Source: JAEKNW01 sp963678375
GTDB lineage: Bacteria; Cloacimonadota; Cloacimonadia; Cloacimonadales; JAFGVF01
Assembly (NCBI GenBank): GCA_963678375.2
Contig: OY782831.1
Coordinates: forward strand, 1,240,001-1,304,000
Reading direction: 5' to 3'
DNA: 64,000 nucleotides
Of the stretch, positions 1-8,692 are shown one piece after another (position 1 is the stretch's first letter; each line of letters opens with the position of its first letter). Position numbers and translations under genes: made by a program. Under the pieces are notes generated by a model. The model saw nothing but the letters and a program-made list of their open reading frames with translations. It did not search any database and was not told where the DNA came from.

Positions 1-179
1 AAGCAGTAAAAGCAGTCGCAGAAGCAGGCATTGATGCCAAAGTTGAGAAAGTTACTGAAATTGCAGAAATCATGAAATATGGAGTAATGATGACCCCAGC
101 TTTAGTGGTCGATGAAGAAGTTGTTTCGGTAGGAAGAGTTTTATCTTCAAAGAAAATAATTCCATTTATAAAAGGATAG
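1..179 (+). CDS. Thioredoxin-like small redox protein (3' part only)
   Basis: The gene enters from the left edge; the first full codon is at 3 and the stop TAG is at 177-179, leaving 58 residues. The visible part has the MTPALVVDEEVV stretch, which carries the cis-proline loop and strand typical of the small thioredoxin_3 family. The catalytic CxxC end lies outside the window. It stops 4 bases before arsC, so it is probably in the same operon. In arsenic clusters such proteins are candidates for reducing the arsenate reductase disulfide; that role is inferred from position. Confidence 0.75.
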   Translation, partial: AVKAVAEAGIDAKVEKVTEIAEIMKYGVMMTPALVVDEEVVSVGRVLSSKKIIPFIKG

Positions 180-183
180 GTTA

Positions 184-570
184 ATGAAAAAAATACTATT
201 TTTATGCACTGGAAACTCTTGTCGTAGTCAGATGGCCCAAGGATTTATGAGTAAATATGAGGGCTTTGAAGCTTTTTCTGCCGGAACCAAACCGGCAGAA
301 AGGGTTAACCCTAATGCTATTATTGTGATGAAAGAAATTGGTATTGATATTTCACAAAACTATCCAAAGTTAGTGGATGAATATTTATCTAAAGAATTTG
401 ATTATGTGATTACTGTTTGTGATTCAGCTAAAGAGTCCTGTCCTGTTTTCACAGGCAAGGTAAAGAATCGACTTCATATCAGTTTTGAAGATCCTGATGG
501 TTATAATTTAGATAAGTTCAGAGAGGTAAGGGATTTAATAGCTCAGGCGGTTGAAGAATTAGCTAAATAA
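184..570 (+). CDS. arsC: Arsenate reductase, LMW-phosphatase (thioredoxin-coupled) type
   Basis: 128 residues of low-molecular-weight tyrosine phosphatase fold. The N-terminal P-loop is CTGNSCR: C8, five residues, R14. C79 and C86 lie in VCDSAKESC and match the Bacillus/Staphylococcus ArsC redox relay, and a DP pair (D103-P104) supplies the general acid. Having all three cysteines argues for arsenate reduction to arsenite with thioredoxin as reductant, rather than a plain protein phosphatase. The gene sits between a thioredoxin-like gene and an ACR3 exporter, so the three genes form a complete reduce-and-export set. No ArsR repressor is visible. Confidence 0.93.
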   Translation: MKKILFLCTGNSCRSQMAQGFMSKYEGFEAFSAGTKPAERVNPNAIIVMKEIGIDISQNYPKLVDEYLSKEFDYVITVCDSAKESCPVFTGKVKNRLHISFEDPDGYNLDKFREVRDLIAQAVEELAK

Positions 571-580
571 GGAGAACTTT

Positions 581-1690
581 ATGAGTCAAATGTGTCAAGT
601 AGAACAAAAAAAATATGAAGGGAAAGAACTTAATATTTTTGAGAAATACCTTATTTTATGGGTTTTTCTTTGTATTGGTATAGGTATTACTTTAGGGAAA
701 TTACTTCCCTCTTTAGCAATAACATTGGATTCTTGGTCAATACATCAGATATCTATTCCTATAGCTATTTGCTTATTCTTCATGATGTATCCTATTATGG
801 TTAAGATTGATTTTAGTGAAGTAGTTAAAGCAGGAAAAACACCTAAGCCTGTCTTACTGACTTTAGTAATAAATTGGTTGATAAAACCTTTTACTATGTT
901 TTTTATTGCGACATTTTTCTTAACTCTTTTTCATAAATACGGTTTTATTTATGGAAGTGAAATACTAAAAAATGGACAAGAAGTTGAACTTTATAGATCA
1001 TATATTTCAGGGGCGATTCTCTTAGGTATAGCACCTTGTACTGCTATGGTTCTAGTTTGGTCTTGGTTAGCTAAGGGAAACATGGGGCATACACTGGTTA
1101 TGGTAGCGATAAACTCATTAACTATGTTGGTATTATATGCTCCTCTAGGTGGTTATCTTCTTGGAGAGAATAATATGCCAATACCATGGGAGACAATAAT
1201 TCTGTCAGTTTTGATTTATGTTGCCCTTCCTTTAATATCAGGTTATTTCTCCCGTAAAATGATTATCAATAAAAGAGGTATAGAATATTTTGAAACAGCT
1301 TTTATCCCTAAACTAGGAACTGTGTCGATTATTGCTCTCTTAACAACATTAGTTTTACTTTTCTCTTTTAAAGGTGAGGTGATAATAGCTCAACCTCTAA
1401 CTATAGTTTGGATAGCTATCCCTCTTTTTGTTCAGACAATACTTATATTTCTAATTGGTTATGTCTTAGCGAAAGTGATGAAACTCTCTTATGATAACGC
1501 AGCACCTGTAGCGATGATTGGTGCTTCGAATCATTTTGAGGTAGCTATAGCAACATCTACTATGCTTTTTGGTTTATCATCAGGAGCTTCCCTGGCAACT
1601 GTGGTTGGAGTTTTGATAGAAGTGCCAGTGATGTTATTATTAGTAAAAGTTTGTTTAAAAAGTCAGAAGTTTTTTCCTAAGGAGAGTTAG
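581..1690 (+). CDS. acr3: ACR3-family arsenite efflux permease
   Basis: 369 residues with about ten hydrophobic segments, in the BART superfamily. ACR3 signatures are present: the segment ISGAILLGIAPCTAMVLVWS with the conserved Cys, and GASNHFEVAIA in the C-terminal half. It exports As(III) across the inner membrane using the proton motive force. A GGAG ribosome site lies ahead of the ATG, ten bases after arsC, so the two are co-transcribed. The N-terminal cytoplasmic extension (KYEGKELNIFEKYLILWVF) is normal for the family. Confidence 0.95.
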   Translation: MSQMCQVEQKKYEGKELNIFEKYLILWVFLCIGIGITLGKLLPSLAITLDSWSIHQISIPIAICLFFMMYPIMVKIDFSEVVKAGKTPKPVLLTLVINWLIKPFTMFFIATFFLTLFHKYGFIYGSEILKNGQEVELYRSYISGAILLGIAPCTAMVLVWSWLAKGNMGHTLVMVAINSLTMLVLYAPLGGYLLGENNMPIPWETIILSVLIYVALPLISGYFSRKMIINKRGIEYFETAFIPKLGTVSIIALLTTLVLLFSFKGEVIIAQPLTIVWIAIPLFVQTILIFLIGYVLAKVMKLSYDNAAPVAMIGASNHFEVAIATSTMLFGLSSGASLATVVGVLIEVPVMLLLVKVCLKSQKFFPKES

Positions 1691-1932
1691 ACTAAGCTAG
1701 GAGAAGGAACTGATCCAGTTAAGTGTATTATATGGCTCAAGTTCAAGCTTAGGGGATTAATAGTTTAGCCAGATTTGAAGTGTTTATCTAAAAGTGGAGA
1801 GTCTAATTCTTATTGATGAAGGACTGAAAGTCCAGCTTATTTCATAAAATTAGAAATGACTAGATTTTTTAGTTTATTACTTGCATTTTCTTACAAACAC
1901 AATATAATGTTTGATGAGAAAAGGAGATATCT
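1691..1932. other. Intergenic spacer after the arsenic operon
   Basis: No ORF is supported here. A short hairpin, GGACT-GAA-AGTCC, at 1821-1833 is not followed by a T-run, so I do not call it a terminator. The right end carries the promoter of the next gene. Confidence 0.5.
1881..1908 (+). promoter_or_regulatory. Sigma-70-type promoter of the secreted-protein gene
   Basis: TTGCAT (1881-1886) and a perfect TATAAT (1903-1908) are 16 bases apart. They precede an AAGGAG ribosome site at 1921-1926 and the ATG at 1933. The strong signals upstream mean the interrupted gene is probably still transcribed and its translation initiated. Confidence 0.7.
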
Positions 1933-4167
1933 ATGAAAAGACTCATAATAACAGTTATGATAATGGTTTCTTTGATATCATTATCAGCAATAAATGTATA
2001 TATATGGAAAAACGAAAACCCTACTGCTCAGATAGTTAATGCGGAAACTGGTTATCCATCTTCTGCAGCAAATGCAATGGGTAATATTTTAACAGAATTA
2101 GGTATTGATAATGTGGTTGCTCCAGAGTTAACTACTTCTTTATCAGATTATGACCTAGTGATTGTGTCAAATGGCACATTTTGTGAATCCTGAGGACTTA
2201 CACCTCCAGGTGTCGTGAACACCTCACAACAAGAAGCTCTTATAGAGTATTTAGATAATGGTGGAGCTGTATATTTAGAAGGAGTAAATATAGGTCAAGA
2301 CCATGATGGTTCAGAATTCTTTAGCTACTTTGGGCTTAGTTTTGAAGGTCAAGGTATGCTTCATACAGGTATTAGTTCTTTAACTGGTCAAGAAGCTACA
2401 TTTACTGAAGGAAAAACTCTTCAACATCAAGTGAATACCTATGCTGATATTCATAATAACTGGTTCACTGTTACAGATGGGCAAGTCCTATTCCGTTCAA
2501 ACGATAATCATATTAGAACAGTAGTAAATGAGACAAGAAATTATAGGACAATTGCGTCTTCTTTCTTAGTTGCGTCAGTTATCGATAGCGAAAATCTGAA
2601 TACTAAAAAGAATTTGATGAGACTTTATGTTTCATATTTGACAGGACATCCAGGTCCTGAATTATTACTTGATCAATCATCTTTAGATTTAGGTACTATT
2701 GTTCCAGGAGAAAATACGAGTAAGACTGTGTTAATACAAAACTTAGGAAATAATCCACTTCAAATATCCAATTTTACTTCTACAAATCCAGTCTTTAACA
2801 TCACTAATAGTGATGATATGACTCTTGATTTGGGTAATTTATTTATTTTAGAAGTTCAGTTTGAAAGTGATGAGTCTGGAAGTTACCAAGGTCAGATTGA
2901 ATTTAACAGTAATGACCCTAATAATCCACAAGTGTCCATACCAATAACTGTTGATAACTTTTCATTCCCAGCAATAGAACATCCAACTTCCTTAGAAATA
3001 GATTCTTATAATGGAGATGGTCAGATTACTTTTCAGTTAAATAATTTAGGTCAGCAGAATCTAGAATATTGGATTGAAATATTCGAAACAGAACGAAACT
3101 CTGGAGGACCTGACCTTTATGGTTATAGCTGGCATGATAGTGATCAAGCAAACTTGGACTACAACTGGTATGATATTAGCGATGTTGGAGCCTACGTGAA
3201 CTTCTTGTCCACTGATGATTATGTAGATATTCAACTTCCTTTTGCTTTCCCCTTTTATGGCCAGTTAAAACACCAAGCAAGAGTATCTACTAATGGCTAT
3301 ATTACTTTTGGTGAAGATGGTGTTGATTATAGTAATGATCCAATTCCTTCACCTTTCCAACCTAATGACCTTATAGCAATATTTTGGGATGATTTAAATG
3401 GGGGAAGTGCTGATTTTTATCATTATCATGACCAAGAAAATAGTAGATTCATTGTCCAATATTCAAACTTCCCTTTCTTCAATGGTTCAGGTAATTTGAA
3501 TTTCCAAGCCCACCTCTATGATAATGGCGATATTTATTTCTATTATGATTTGATGGATGGAAATCTCTATAGCTCTACAATAGGAATTGAGAACAGTGAT
3601 GCTACTGATGGATTACAAATAATCTATAACGGTAACTATCTATCTTCATATCACGCCATTAAAATATCTTATAATGCTCCTTGGGTTGAATTAGATAAGT
3701 GGCAAGGCCAAATAAGTGAAAATAATCCAGAAGAAATAACTGTAACTATTCCACAGGATCTAATCCCTAGCGGAACTTACTATGCAAATGTCAGAGTTCA
3801 CACAAATGATCCTGAGAATCAACTAATTGAAATTCCTTTAACTGCCGAAATTACAACAGTATCTAATGATGAGAACTCTGTCGTACAGGCTTCTTCTAAT
3901 CTTATGCAAAATTACCCAAATCCATTTAACCCTGAAACAAGAATAAACTTCTATCTAGAGAAAAAAGGTGAAGTTATTATTGATGTATATGATGTGAAAG
4001 GACGTAAAGTTAAAAGTTTAGTAAAAGCTGACTTTGCTAGAGGAAGTCATAGTGTAGTTTGGAAAGGTAAAGATGAAGATGGAAATGACGTGGCTTCTGG
4101 TATGTATCTATATAGAATGAAAAATGGTTCCTTTAGTAAATCAAGAAAAATGATACTTTTGAAATAG
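1933..4167 (+). pseudogene. Secreted multidomain protein with C-terminal sorting domain, interrupted by an in-frame TGA
   Basis: The parts 1933-2193 (86 codons) and 2194-4167 are in the same frame, separated only by TGA at 2191-2193; there is no frameshift. In order: a signal peptide (residues 1-23); a GATase-like/DUF4350-like region running across the stop (YDLVIVSNG before, EALIEYLDNGGAVYLEG after); an ASH/Hydin-type beta domain starting at LDLGTIVPGE; a nidogen-like beta region with VSTNGYITFG; and a FlgD-like sorting domain with NYPNPFNPET and a GMYLYRM end. The product would be exported and processed at the surface. The likeliest reading is a recent nonsense mutation. Recoding is discussed as a finding because the local order is C-E-S-TGA. 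A GTG start at 2215 could give a product without a signal peptide. Confidence 0.7.
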
Positions 4168-4210
4168 ATTATGAGATAGAGAGATCGGTTTTCCCCTATC
4201 TATAAAAAAA

Positions 4211-4247
4211 GACCAGTCCTATGCTAATAGACTGGTCAATTTTTTTT
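4211..4247. terminator. Bidirectional intrinsic terminator between convergent genes
   Basis: A perfect 8-bp stem, GACCAGTC (4211-4218) with GACTGGTC (4230-4237), has an 11-base loop. It is preceded by an A-run and followed by a T-run, so it can stop transcription from both sides. It lies between the secreted-protein gene (plus) and the ABC permease gene (minus). Confidence 0.88.
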
Positions 4248-4270
4248 GTGAGAGGATACATTACTGTGTT

Positions 4271-4873
4271 CTAAAAATCTAAACGGACAAAGTATCTCTT
4301 AGTTACAAAAAATAAAATAATAATTATGAAAACATAAATTAGGGGTATGAGATAAAGAAGTTGAGTGGTCATATACTTATGCATAGTAAATGCTCCAATT
4401 ATCAAGGCAAAGAACAAGACAAGAGAAACAATCAGGGTGATGATATGACCTAGTCCACCAAATTTACGAAAATAATCATGGGAAGATTTTGCTATCAGAG
4501 ATCCAGTAACTCCAGATAAAATTGCTATAAAGATTAAAGAGAAAGGTCCATCAAATTTAGGATTGTAAAGCATTAATCTAAAAGCAAAATAAAAGAGTAA
4601 GAAAATAAAATTACTCAATAGAAGATTCGTTAATAGAGCTAAGAAATCTGCTAAAATAGTTTTCTCTCTTGAAACAGGTAATGCTAGGAGAGATTTATGA
4701 CAGCTATGAGTTTGGGCTATATAATAGCTTGTAACAAATGCTGAAATTATTAATGTTGTAGTTATAGTATTTAGTTCGAGGACCAAAATAGAGTATAAAG
4801 AGGCTGCAAGTAAGGAACCAATACTAATAAATCTACTTTGATAGAGGAAGTATTTATATAAATTTAGCAACAT
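4271..4873 (-). CDS. ABC-2 type membrane subunit (second permease of the YtrA-type cluster)
   Basis: 200 residues, almost entirely hydrophobic with about six membrane segments. Near residue 65 it has LALPVSREKTILADFLA, the short cytoplasmic PVSR-type motif common to ABC-2 permeases of the BcrB/YtrC sort. It follows the other permease gene by 8 bases and is the last gene of the minus-strand operon, ending just before the shared terminator. Its substrate cannot be told from sequence; related clusters respond to cell-wall-active compounds. The pairing with an ATPase and a GntR regulator is the main evidence. Confidence 0.75.
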   Translation of the reverse strand: MLLNLYKYFLYQSRFISIGSLLAASLYSILVLELNTITTTLIISAFVTSYYIAQTHSCHKSLLALPVSREKTILADFLALLTNLLLSNFIFLLFYFAFRLMLYNPKFDGPFSLIFIAILSGVTGSLIAKSSHDYFRKFGGLGHIITLIVSLVLFFALIIGAFTMHKYMTTQLLYLIPLIYVFIIIILFFVTKRYFVRLDF

Positions 4874-4881
4874 GATATCTC

Positions 4882-5472
4882 CTAAAAATCAATTAGTTGA
4901 ATTTTCTTGAGGGACGATTTAATTCCTAAGTGGGTAATTAGACCAATTAAGCTGATGGTAAAGATGAATTGATAGATTATGCTTAACTTGTTAATCACGT
5001 CAAAATAAGCTAAGATAGGAAACATTAAGAGAAAGCCACTAGCAGTAAATAAGCCTGCATAGCTTTTAATTCTTGGATTAATAAAGCATTCTAAGGAAAA
5101 TGGAATGATTAAAGAGACAACTCCTAAGATATTAAGACTATACAAAATCCCTAAAAGAGAAAGTGATTGGTCTGTTGCAAAATTTAAAAATTTCATTCCT
5201 AAGAAAAGAACTGAGCTAATATAGAAAGTATGTAAAAAAGCTAAAATCCAGTAGGCTGTATAATTAGCAATAACTATATCTTTACGACTTATTGGTAAGG
5301 CTACTGCATAAGAGAAATCATCAAAAATAAAAGCGAAGGAAAAAGTGAAAGACATATATACAAGAAAAACAAGGTTTAGATTTCCTATGATTATAAAGAC
5401 TGCAGGAATTATAAGGAAAGAAAAGAGAAGAGTTAATCTTTTTCTAAAGTATTTTAATATCATGTGTTTCAT
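4882..5472 (-). CDS. ABC-2 type membrane subunit (first permease)
   Basis: 196 residues with about six transmembrane segments. It carries ALPISRKDIVIANYTAYW, the same P-x-S-R motif as its neighbour (PVSREK), so the two permeases look like diverged copies that form a heterodimeric channel. The gene lies 6 bases after the ATPase gene, which fits translational coupling. No substrate-binding protein is nearby, which points to export or signalling rather than uptake. Confidence 0.78.
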   Translation of the reverse strand: MKHMILKYFRKRLTLLFSFLIIPAVFIIIGNLNLVFLVYMSFTFSFAFIFDDFSYAVALPISRKDIVIANYTAYWILAFLHTFYISSVLFLGMKFLNFATDQSLSLLGILYSLNILGVVSLIIPFSLECFINPRIKSYAGLFTASGFLLMFPILAYFDVINKLSIIYQFIFTISLIGLITHLGIKSSLKKIQLIDF

Positions 5473-5478
5473 AGCTAC

Positions 5479-6333
5479 CTACTTCTTGCAATAGTAATAC
5501 ATAATATCTTCAACTCTTGGTCTTTCTATTACCAAATCTTTACTAAAGGAATTTTTAACTTGGTCAATATTACTTGTTAAACCCTCGAAAGCAAATTTAT
5601 TTTCTCTGATATTTATGAAAATTTCTTTATTCTCCTTAGTTAGTTGAGCTTTATCAGCTTTAACTAAGCGATGGCTTTCTATTATCTCATCTTTAGGGGC
5701 ATGTAATAAACTTTTTCCATGATTCATAACTAGTAGATAATCAGCACATTTATCTAAATCAGAGGTAATATGAGAGGAAATTATAATACTTTTAGAATTG
5801 TCTTCAAGTTCTTTTGATAATATATCAATGATTTCTTCTCTAAAGATAGGATCTAAACCAGCAGTTGGTTCATCTAAGATTAAAAGGTCTGCATCATGTG
5901 ACAGAGCAAAAGCAAGTGATGTCTTCATCTGCATACCTTGTGAGAGTTTATTCATATTCTTTGTAGGTGTAATTTCAAATTTTAGCAAATAATCATCATA
6001 TAATTTTTGATTCCAAGTACTGTAAAACTTACCATACATTTTCCCAAGAAGTTTGGGACTTATAGAACCCCTCATAACAAGGTTATTGTTAACAAAACCA
6101 ATTCTATCTCGAATATCAACACCCTTAGTATCTATATCATCTTCAAATACTATTATTTTGCCTGAGTCTTTAACTATCATTCCTAGGATACTCTTTATTA
6201 AAGTTGTTTTTCCTGCACCATTAGGGCCTACTATACCCAAAATTGTTCCAGGCTCTAATTCAAGGGAAATAGGACCTAATTGAAAGTCTCTAAACTTTTT
6301 TACCAACTTATTAATACTTAAAATATGCTTCAT
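5479..6333 (-). CDS. ABC transporter ATP-binding protein (YtrB-like)
   Basis: 284 residues. Walker A is GPNGAGKTT near residue 36, the signature is LSQGMQMK near 132, and Walker B is LLILDEPTAGLDP near 154. The switch histidine is in IIISSHITSDL. A C-terminal tail of about 70 residues is present, as in bacitracin/YtrB-type ATPases. The stop of the regulator gene and the start of this gene touch at 6333, so they are co-translated. It energises the two small permeases downstream. Confidence 0.92.
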   Translation of the reverse strand: MKHILSINKLVKKFRDFQLGPISLELEPGTILGIVGPNGAGKTTLIKSILGMIVKDSGKIIVFEDDIDTKGVDIRDRIGFVNNNLVMRGSISPKLLGKMYGKFYSTWNQKLYDDYLLKFEITPTKNMNKLSQGMQMKTSLAFALSHDADLLILDEPTAGLDPIFREEIIDILSKELEDNSKSIIISSHITSDLDKCADYLLVMNHGKSLLHAPKDEIIESHRLVKADKAQLTKENKEIFINIRENKFAFEGLTSNIDQVKNSFSKDLVIERPRVEDIMYYYCKK

Positions 6334-6716
6334 TATTCTCCCTCCTCTACTAGAGTTTCTATCATTGTAATAATGTCTTTTTTGCTCAAATTAATAAATT
6401 TAGCTTCCTGTAAGGCCCTTAAAAGATAGTCTTCAATTCGACGTAACTTCATTTCATGTAAGTATTCTAAATTTGCTTGAGCAACAAAAGTACCTTTACC
6501 AGGAACGCTTTCCACAAAACCTTCTTTTTCTAACTCAGAATAAGCCTTCTTTGTAGTGATTACGCTTATCTTTAAATCTCTTGCTAGACTTCTAATAGAA
6601 GGTAACATAAGTCCCTCCTCAAGCTCCTTATTAATTATCTGTTGTTTGATTTGCTCAACTATCTGCATATAGATGGGCAATTCAGAAGAATTACTAATCA
6701 ATACTACCATAGTCAC
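6333..6716 (-). CDS. GntR-family transcriptional regulator, YtrA subfamily
   Basis: 127 residues. The N-terminal winged helix-turn-helix reads PIYMQIVEQIKQQIINKELEEG then LPSIRSLARDLKISVITTKKAYSELE, and the short (about 50-residue) helical tail is diagnostic of YtrA rather than the large-effector GntR subfamilies. It is the first gene of an operon with an ABC ATPase and two permeases, the standard YtrA context. It very likely represses its own operon through the palindrome at 6738-6766. Confidence 0.9.
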   Translation of the reverse strand: MTMVVLISNSSELPIYMQIVEQIKQQIINKELEEGLMLPSIRSLARDLKISVITTKKAYSELEKEGFVESVPGKGTFVAQANLEYLHEMKLRRIEDYLLRALQEAKFINLSKKDIITMIETLVEEGE

Positions 6717-6737
6717 TCCTTTTATTTACTAAAGGTT

Positions 6738-6780
6738 ATACTGTATATGCACAATATATACAGTATGCTCAATTTGTCAA
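6738..6780 (-). promoter_or_regulatory. Promoter overlapped by a perfect palindromic operator (YtrA-type)
   Basis: On the minus strand, TTGACA (6780-6775) and TATATT (6758-6753) are 16 bases apart. ATACTGTATAT (6738-6748) and ATATACAGTAT (6756-6766) form a perfect 11-base inverted repeat with a 7-base centre that covers the -10 box. The geometry fits autorepression by the GntR protein encoded just downstream. Confidence 0.8.
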
Positions 6781-6805
6781 ATTCTTTTTTTACTTATTTA
6801 ATAAT

Positions 6806-6833
6806 TTGACTAAATAATCGTGCTAAATAAATT
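6806..6833 (+). promoter_or_regulatory. Promoter of the pab operon, possibly leaderless
   Basis: TTGACT (6806-6811) and TAAATT (6828-6833) are 16 bases apart. The predicted transcription start coincides with the ATG at 6840, and there is no purine-rich ribosome site before that ATG. Confidence 0.5.
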
Positions 6834-6839
6834 ATATCT

Positions 6840-7415
6840 ATGAAAAAAATATTACTGATAGATAACTATGATTCATTCACTTATAATCTTTATTACTTGC
6901 TTCAGCAAAATTATTCAGGTTTAGTAGAGGTTATTAGAAATGATAAGATTAATATTAGAAAAGTAAGCTTCTATGACGCTATTGTTATATCTCCTGGTCC
7001 AGGAAGACCTGAAGATTCAGGACTCAGTATGGAAATACTTAAGCTATTTCATCAAACACATCCCATATTAGGGATATGTTTAGGTATGCAGTGCATAAAT
7101 GAGTTTTTTGCAGGTAAAACAATCAAAGCACCTTATCCAGTTCATGGAAAGCAAGATGTAATTAAGCTTATTTCACCTAGTTTACTTTTGGAAGGCCTAG
7201 TTGAACCTGTAAGAGTTGCCCGTTACCATTCCTTAATAATTTCTGGAATATCATCAGTATTGGAAGTCAAAGCGATAACAAATGATGATTTACCCATGGT
7301 AATAGAGCACAAAACATTGCAAATTTATGGAATTCAATTTCATCCAGAGTCTTTTATGACTCCTCAAGGAAATAAGATGATAGTGAATTTCTTAAAGACT
7401 TTGGAGAAGGAATGA
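6840..7415 (+). CDS. pabA: Aminodeoxychorismate synthase glutaminase subunit (class I amidotransferase)
   Basis: 191 residues. The catalytic triad is visible: C80 in LGICLGMQ, and H168 and E170 in QFHPES. The oxyanion motif SPGPGRP is near residue 51. It releases ammonia from glutamine for the synthase subunit. The family also serves anthranilate synthesis (trpG), but the next two genes are pabB and pabC, so the p-aminobenzoate role for folate is preferred. It overlaps pabB by 4 bases (ATGA). Confidence 0.9.
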   Translation: MKKILLIDNYDSFTYNLYYLLQQNYSGLVEVIRNDKINIRKVSFYDAIVISPGPGRPEDSGLSMEILKLFHQTHPILGICLGMQCINEFFAGKTIKAPYPVHGKQDVIKLISPSLLLEGLVEPVRVARYHSLIISGISSVLEVKAITNDDLPMVIEHKTLQIYGIQFHPESFMTPQGNKMIVNFLKTLEKE

Positions 7416-8692
7416 GAATAGGTCTAGAAAGCTTCAAGCAAGTTGAGTATATTGAGCCTTTAGTTTGGTTTAATGATAATAAATTAACCGATTCTGCTCT
7501 TTTAACTGGTGATTTAGGGCAATCAGAATTTTCTATTTCTGCATGGAATCCAGTATATCAATATTCATATTCTCAAGATGAAGGGGTATGGGATCAACTA
7601 GCTAATCATTTTAATAAATATGATTTTTCTGACTTACCTTTTCCTGCTAATCGGTGTGGTTGGATAGGATACCTTAGCTATGATCTAGGAGGTTACTTGG
7701 AAGATGTTCCTAAGTTAAATACTTATTCTTATCAGGTTCCAGAAGCACGACTTACCCTTTACAAGAATTATAGATACTGGGATAATAAGAGAAAGAAAGC
7801 TTGGGAAATAGTGCTTGATTTTACTAACTTTATAAAATCAGAAAAAGATGAGACTGAACAAAACTACCTAATAAGTAATTTCTCTCAAGAATGTAATGAA
7901 GAACAATATTGTGATAAAGTGAAAAAAATACAGGATATGATATTGAGTGGGTATGTTTATGAAGTTAATTTAACCCAGGAATTTACAGCGGACTTTTCTG
8001 GTTCTCCATGGGCTTTTTTTAGAAAGTTATATCAAAAGAATAGTGGTCCTTTCTCAGCTTATTTAAATTATCATGAGTTTTCTATCGCTAGTATCTCACC
8101 TGAAGAGTTTTTAAAATACGATAATGGGATGGTTCAGACTAAACCAATAAAGGGAACTGCACCTAGGGGTAAAAATGATGAGGAAGATAAGCAGAATAAA
8201 GATATGCTTTTAAGCTCTGTTAAAGATTTAGCTGAGCTCCACATGATAGTTGATTTACTCCGAAATGATTTATCAAAAGTATGTGAGATAGGTTCAGTTA
8301 ATGTAATTAATCCTAATAGACTTGAGACTTTCTCAAATGTATTTCATTTGGTAGGTCTGGTTGAAGGTAAACTGAAAAGTAATTTATCCATAATTGATCT
8401 AATAAAAGCTTGTTATCCAGGTGGGTCAATTACAGGCTGTCCAAAGATTGCTTCTATGAAAGTAATAGAGGAACTAGAGTCTTTCAAGAGAAATCTTTAT
8501 ACTGGCAGTATATTTCTAGCAAATAATAATTTTCTCTCTTCAAGTATTGTGATAAGAACAGGCATTATTATTAATGGAAAGCTCTTTGTTAATAGTGGTG
8601 GAGCTGTTACTATAGAATCAGATCCAGCTAGTGAATATCAAGAAATATTACATAAAATAAAGAATTTCTTAGATATAAAGGAGGAAGAATGA
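7412..8692 (+). CDS. pabB: Aminodeoxychorismate synthase, component I
   Basis: 426 residues of chorismate-binding enzyme. The sequence TKPIKGTAPRG has lysine (K247) in the PIKGT motif; PabB uses this lysine to open the chorismate ring, whereas TrpE has PIAGT. Other family blocks are YEVNLTQ near 183, DLLRNDLSKVC, and GGSITGCPKIASMKVIEELE. With PabA it turns chorismate and glutamine into 4-amino-4-deoxychorismate. It overlaps both neighbours by 4 bases, so the three genes are translationally coupled. Confidence 0.93.
   Translation: MRIGLESFKQVEYIEPLVWFNDNKLTDSALLTGDLGQSEFSISAWNPVYQYSYSQDEGVWDQLANHFNKYDFSDLPFPANRCGWIGYLSYDLGGYLEDVPKLNTYSYQVPEARLTLYKNYRYWDNKRKKAWEIVLDFTNFIKSEKDETEQNYLISNFSQECNEEQYCDKVKKIQDMILSGYVYEVNLTQEFTADFSGSPWAFFRKLYQKNSGPFSAYLNYHEFSIASISPEEFLKYDNGMVQTKPIKGTAPRGKNDEEDKQNKDMLLSSVKDLAELHMIVDLLRNDLSKVCEIGSVNVINPNRLETFSNVFHLVGLVEGKLKSNLSIIDLIKACYPGGSITGCPKIASMKVIEELESFKRNLYTGSIFLANNNFLSSSIVIRTGIIINGKLFVNSGGAVTIESDPASEYQEILHKIKNFLDIKEEE

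Noticed and set aside
1821..1833. Terminator of the arsenic operon
   Set aside because: The stem is only 5 bp and no T-run follows.
6840..8692. Anthranilate synthase (trpG-trpE)
   Set aside because: The second subunit has the PabB lysine in PIKGT and is followed by pabC; no other trp gene is present.
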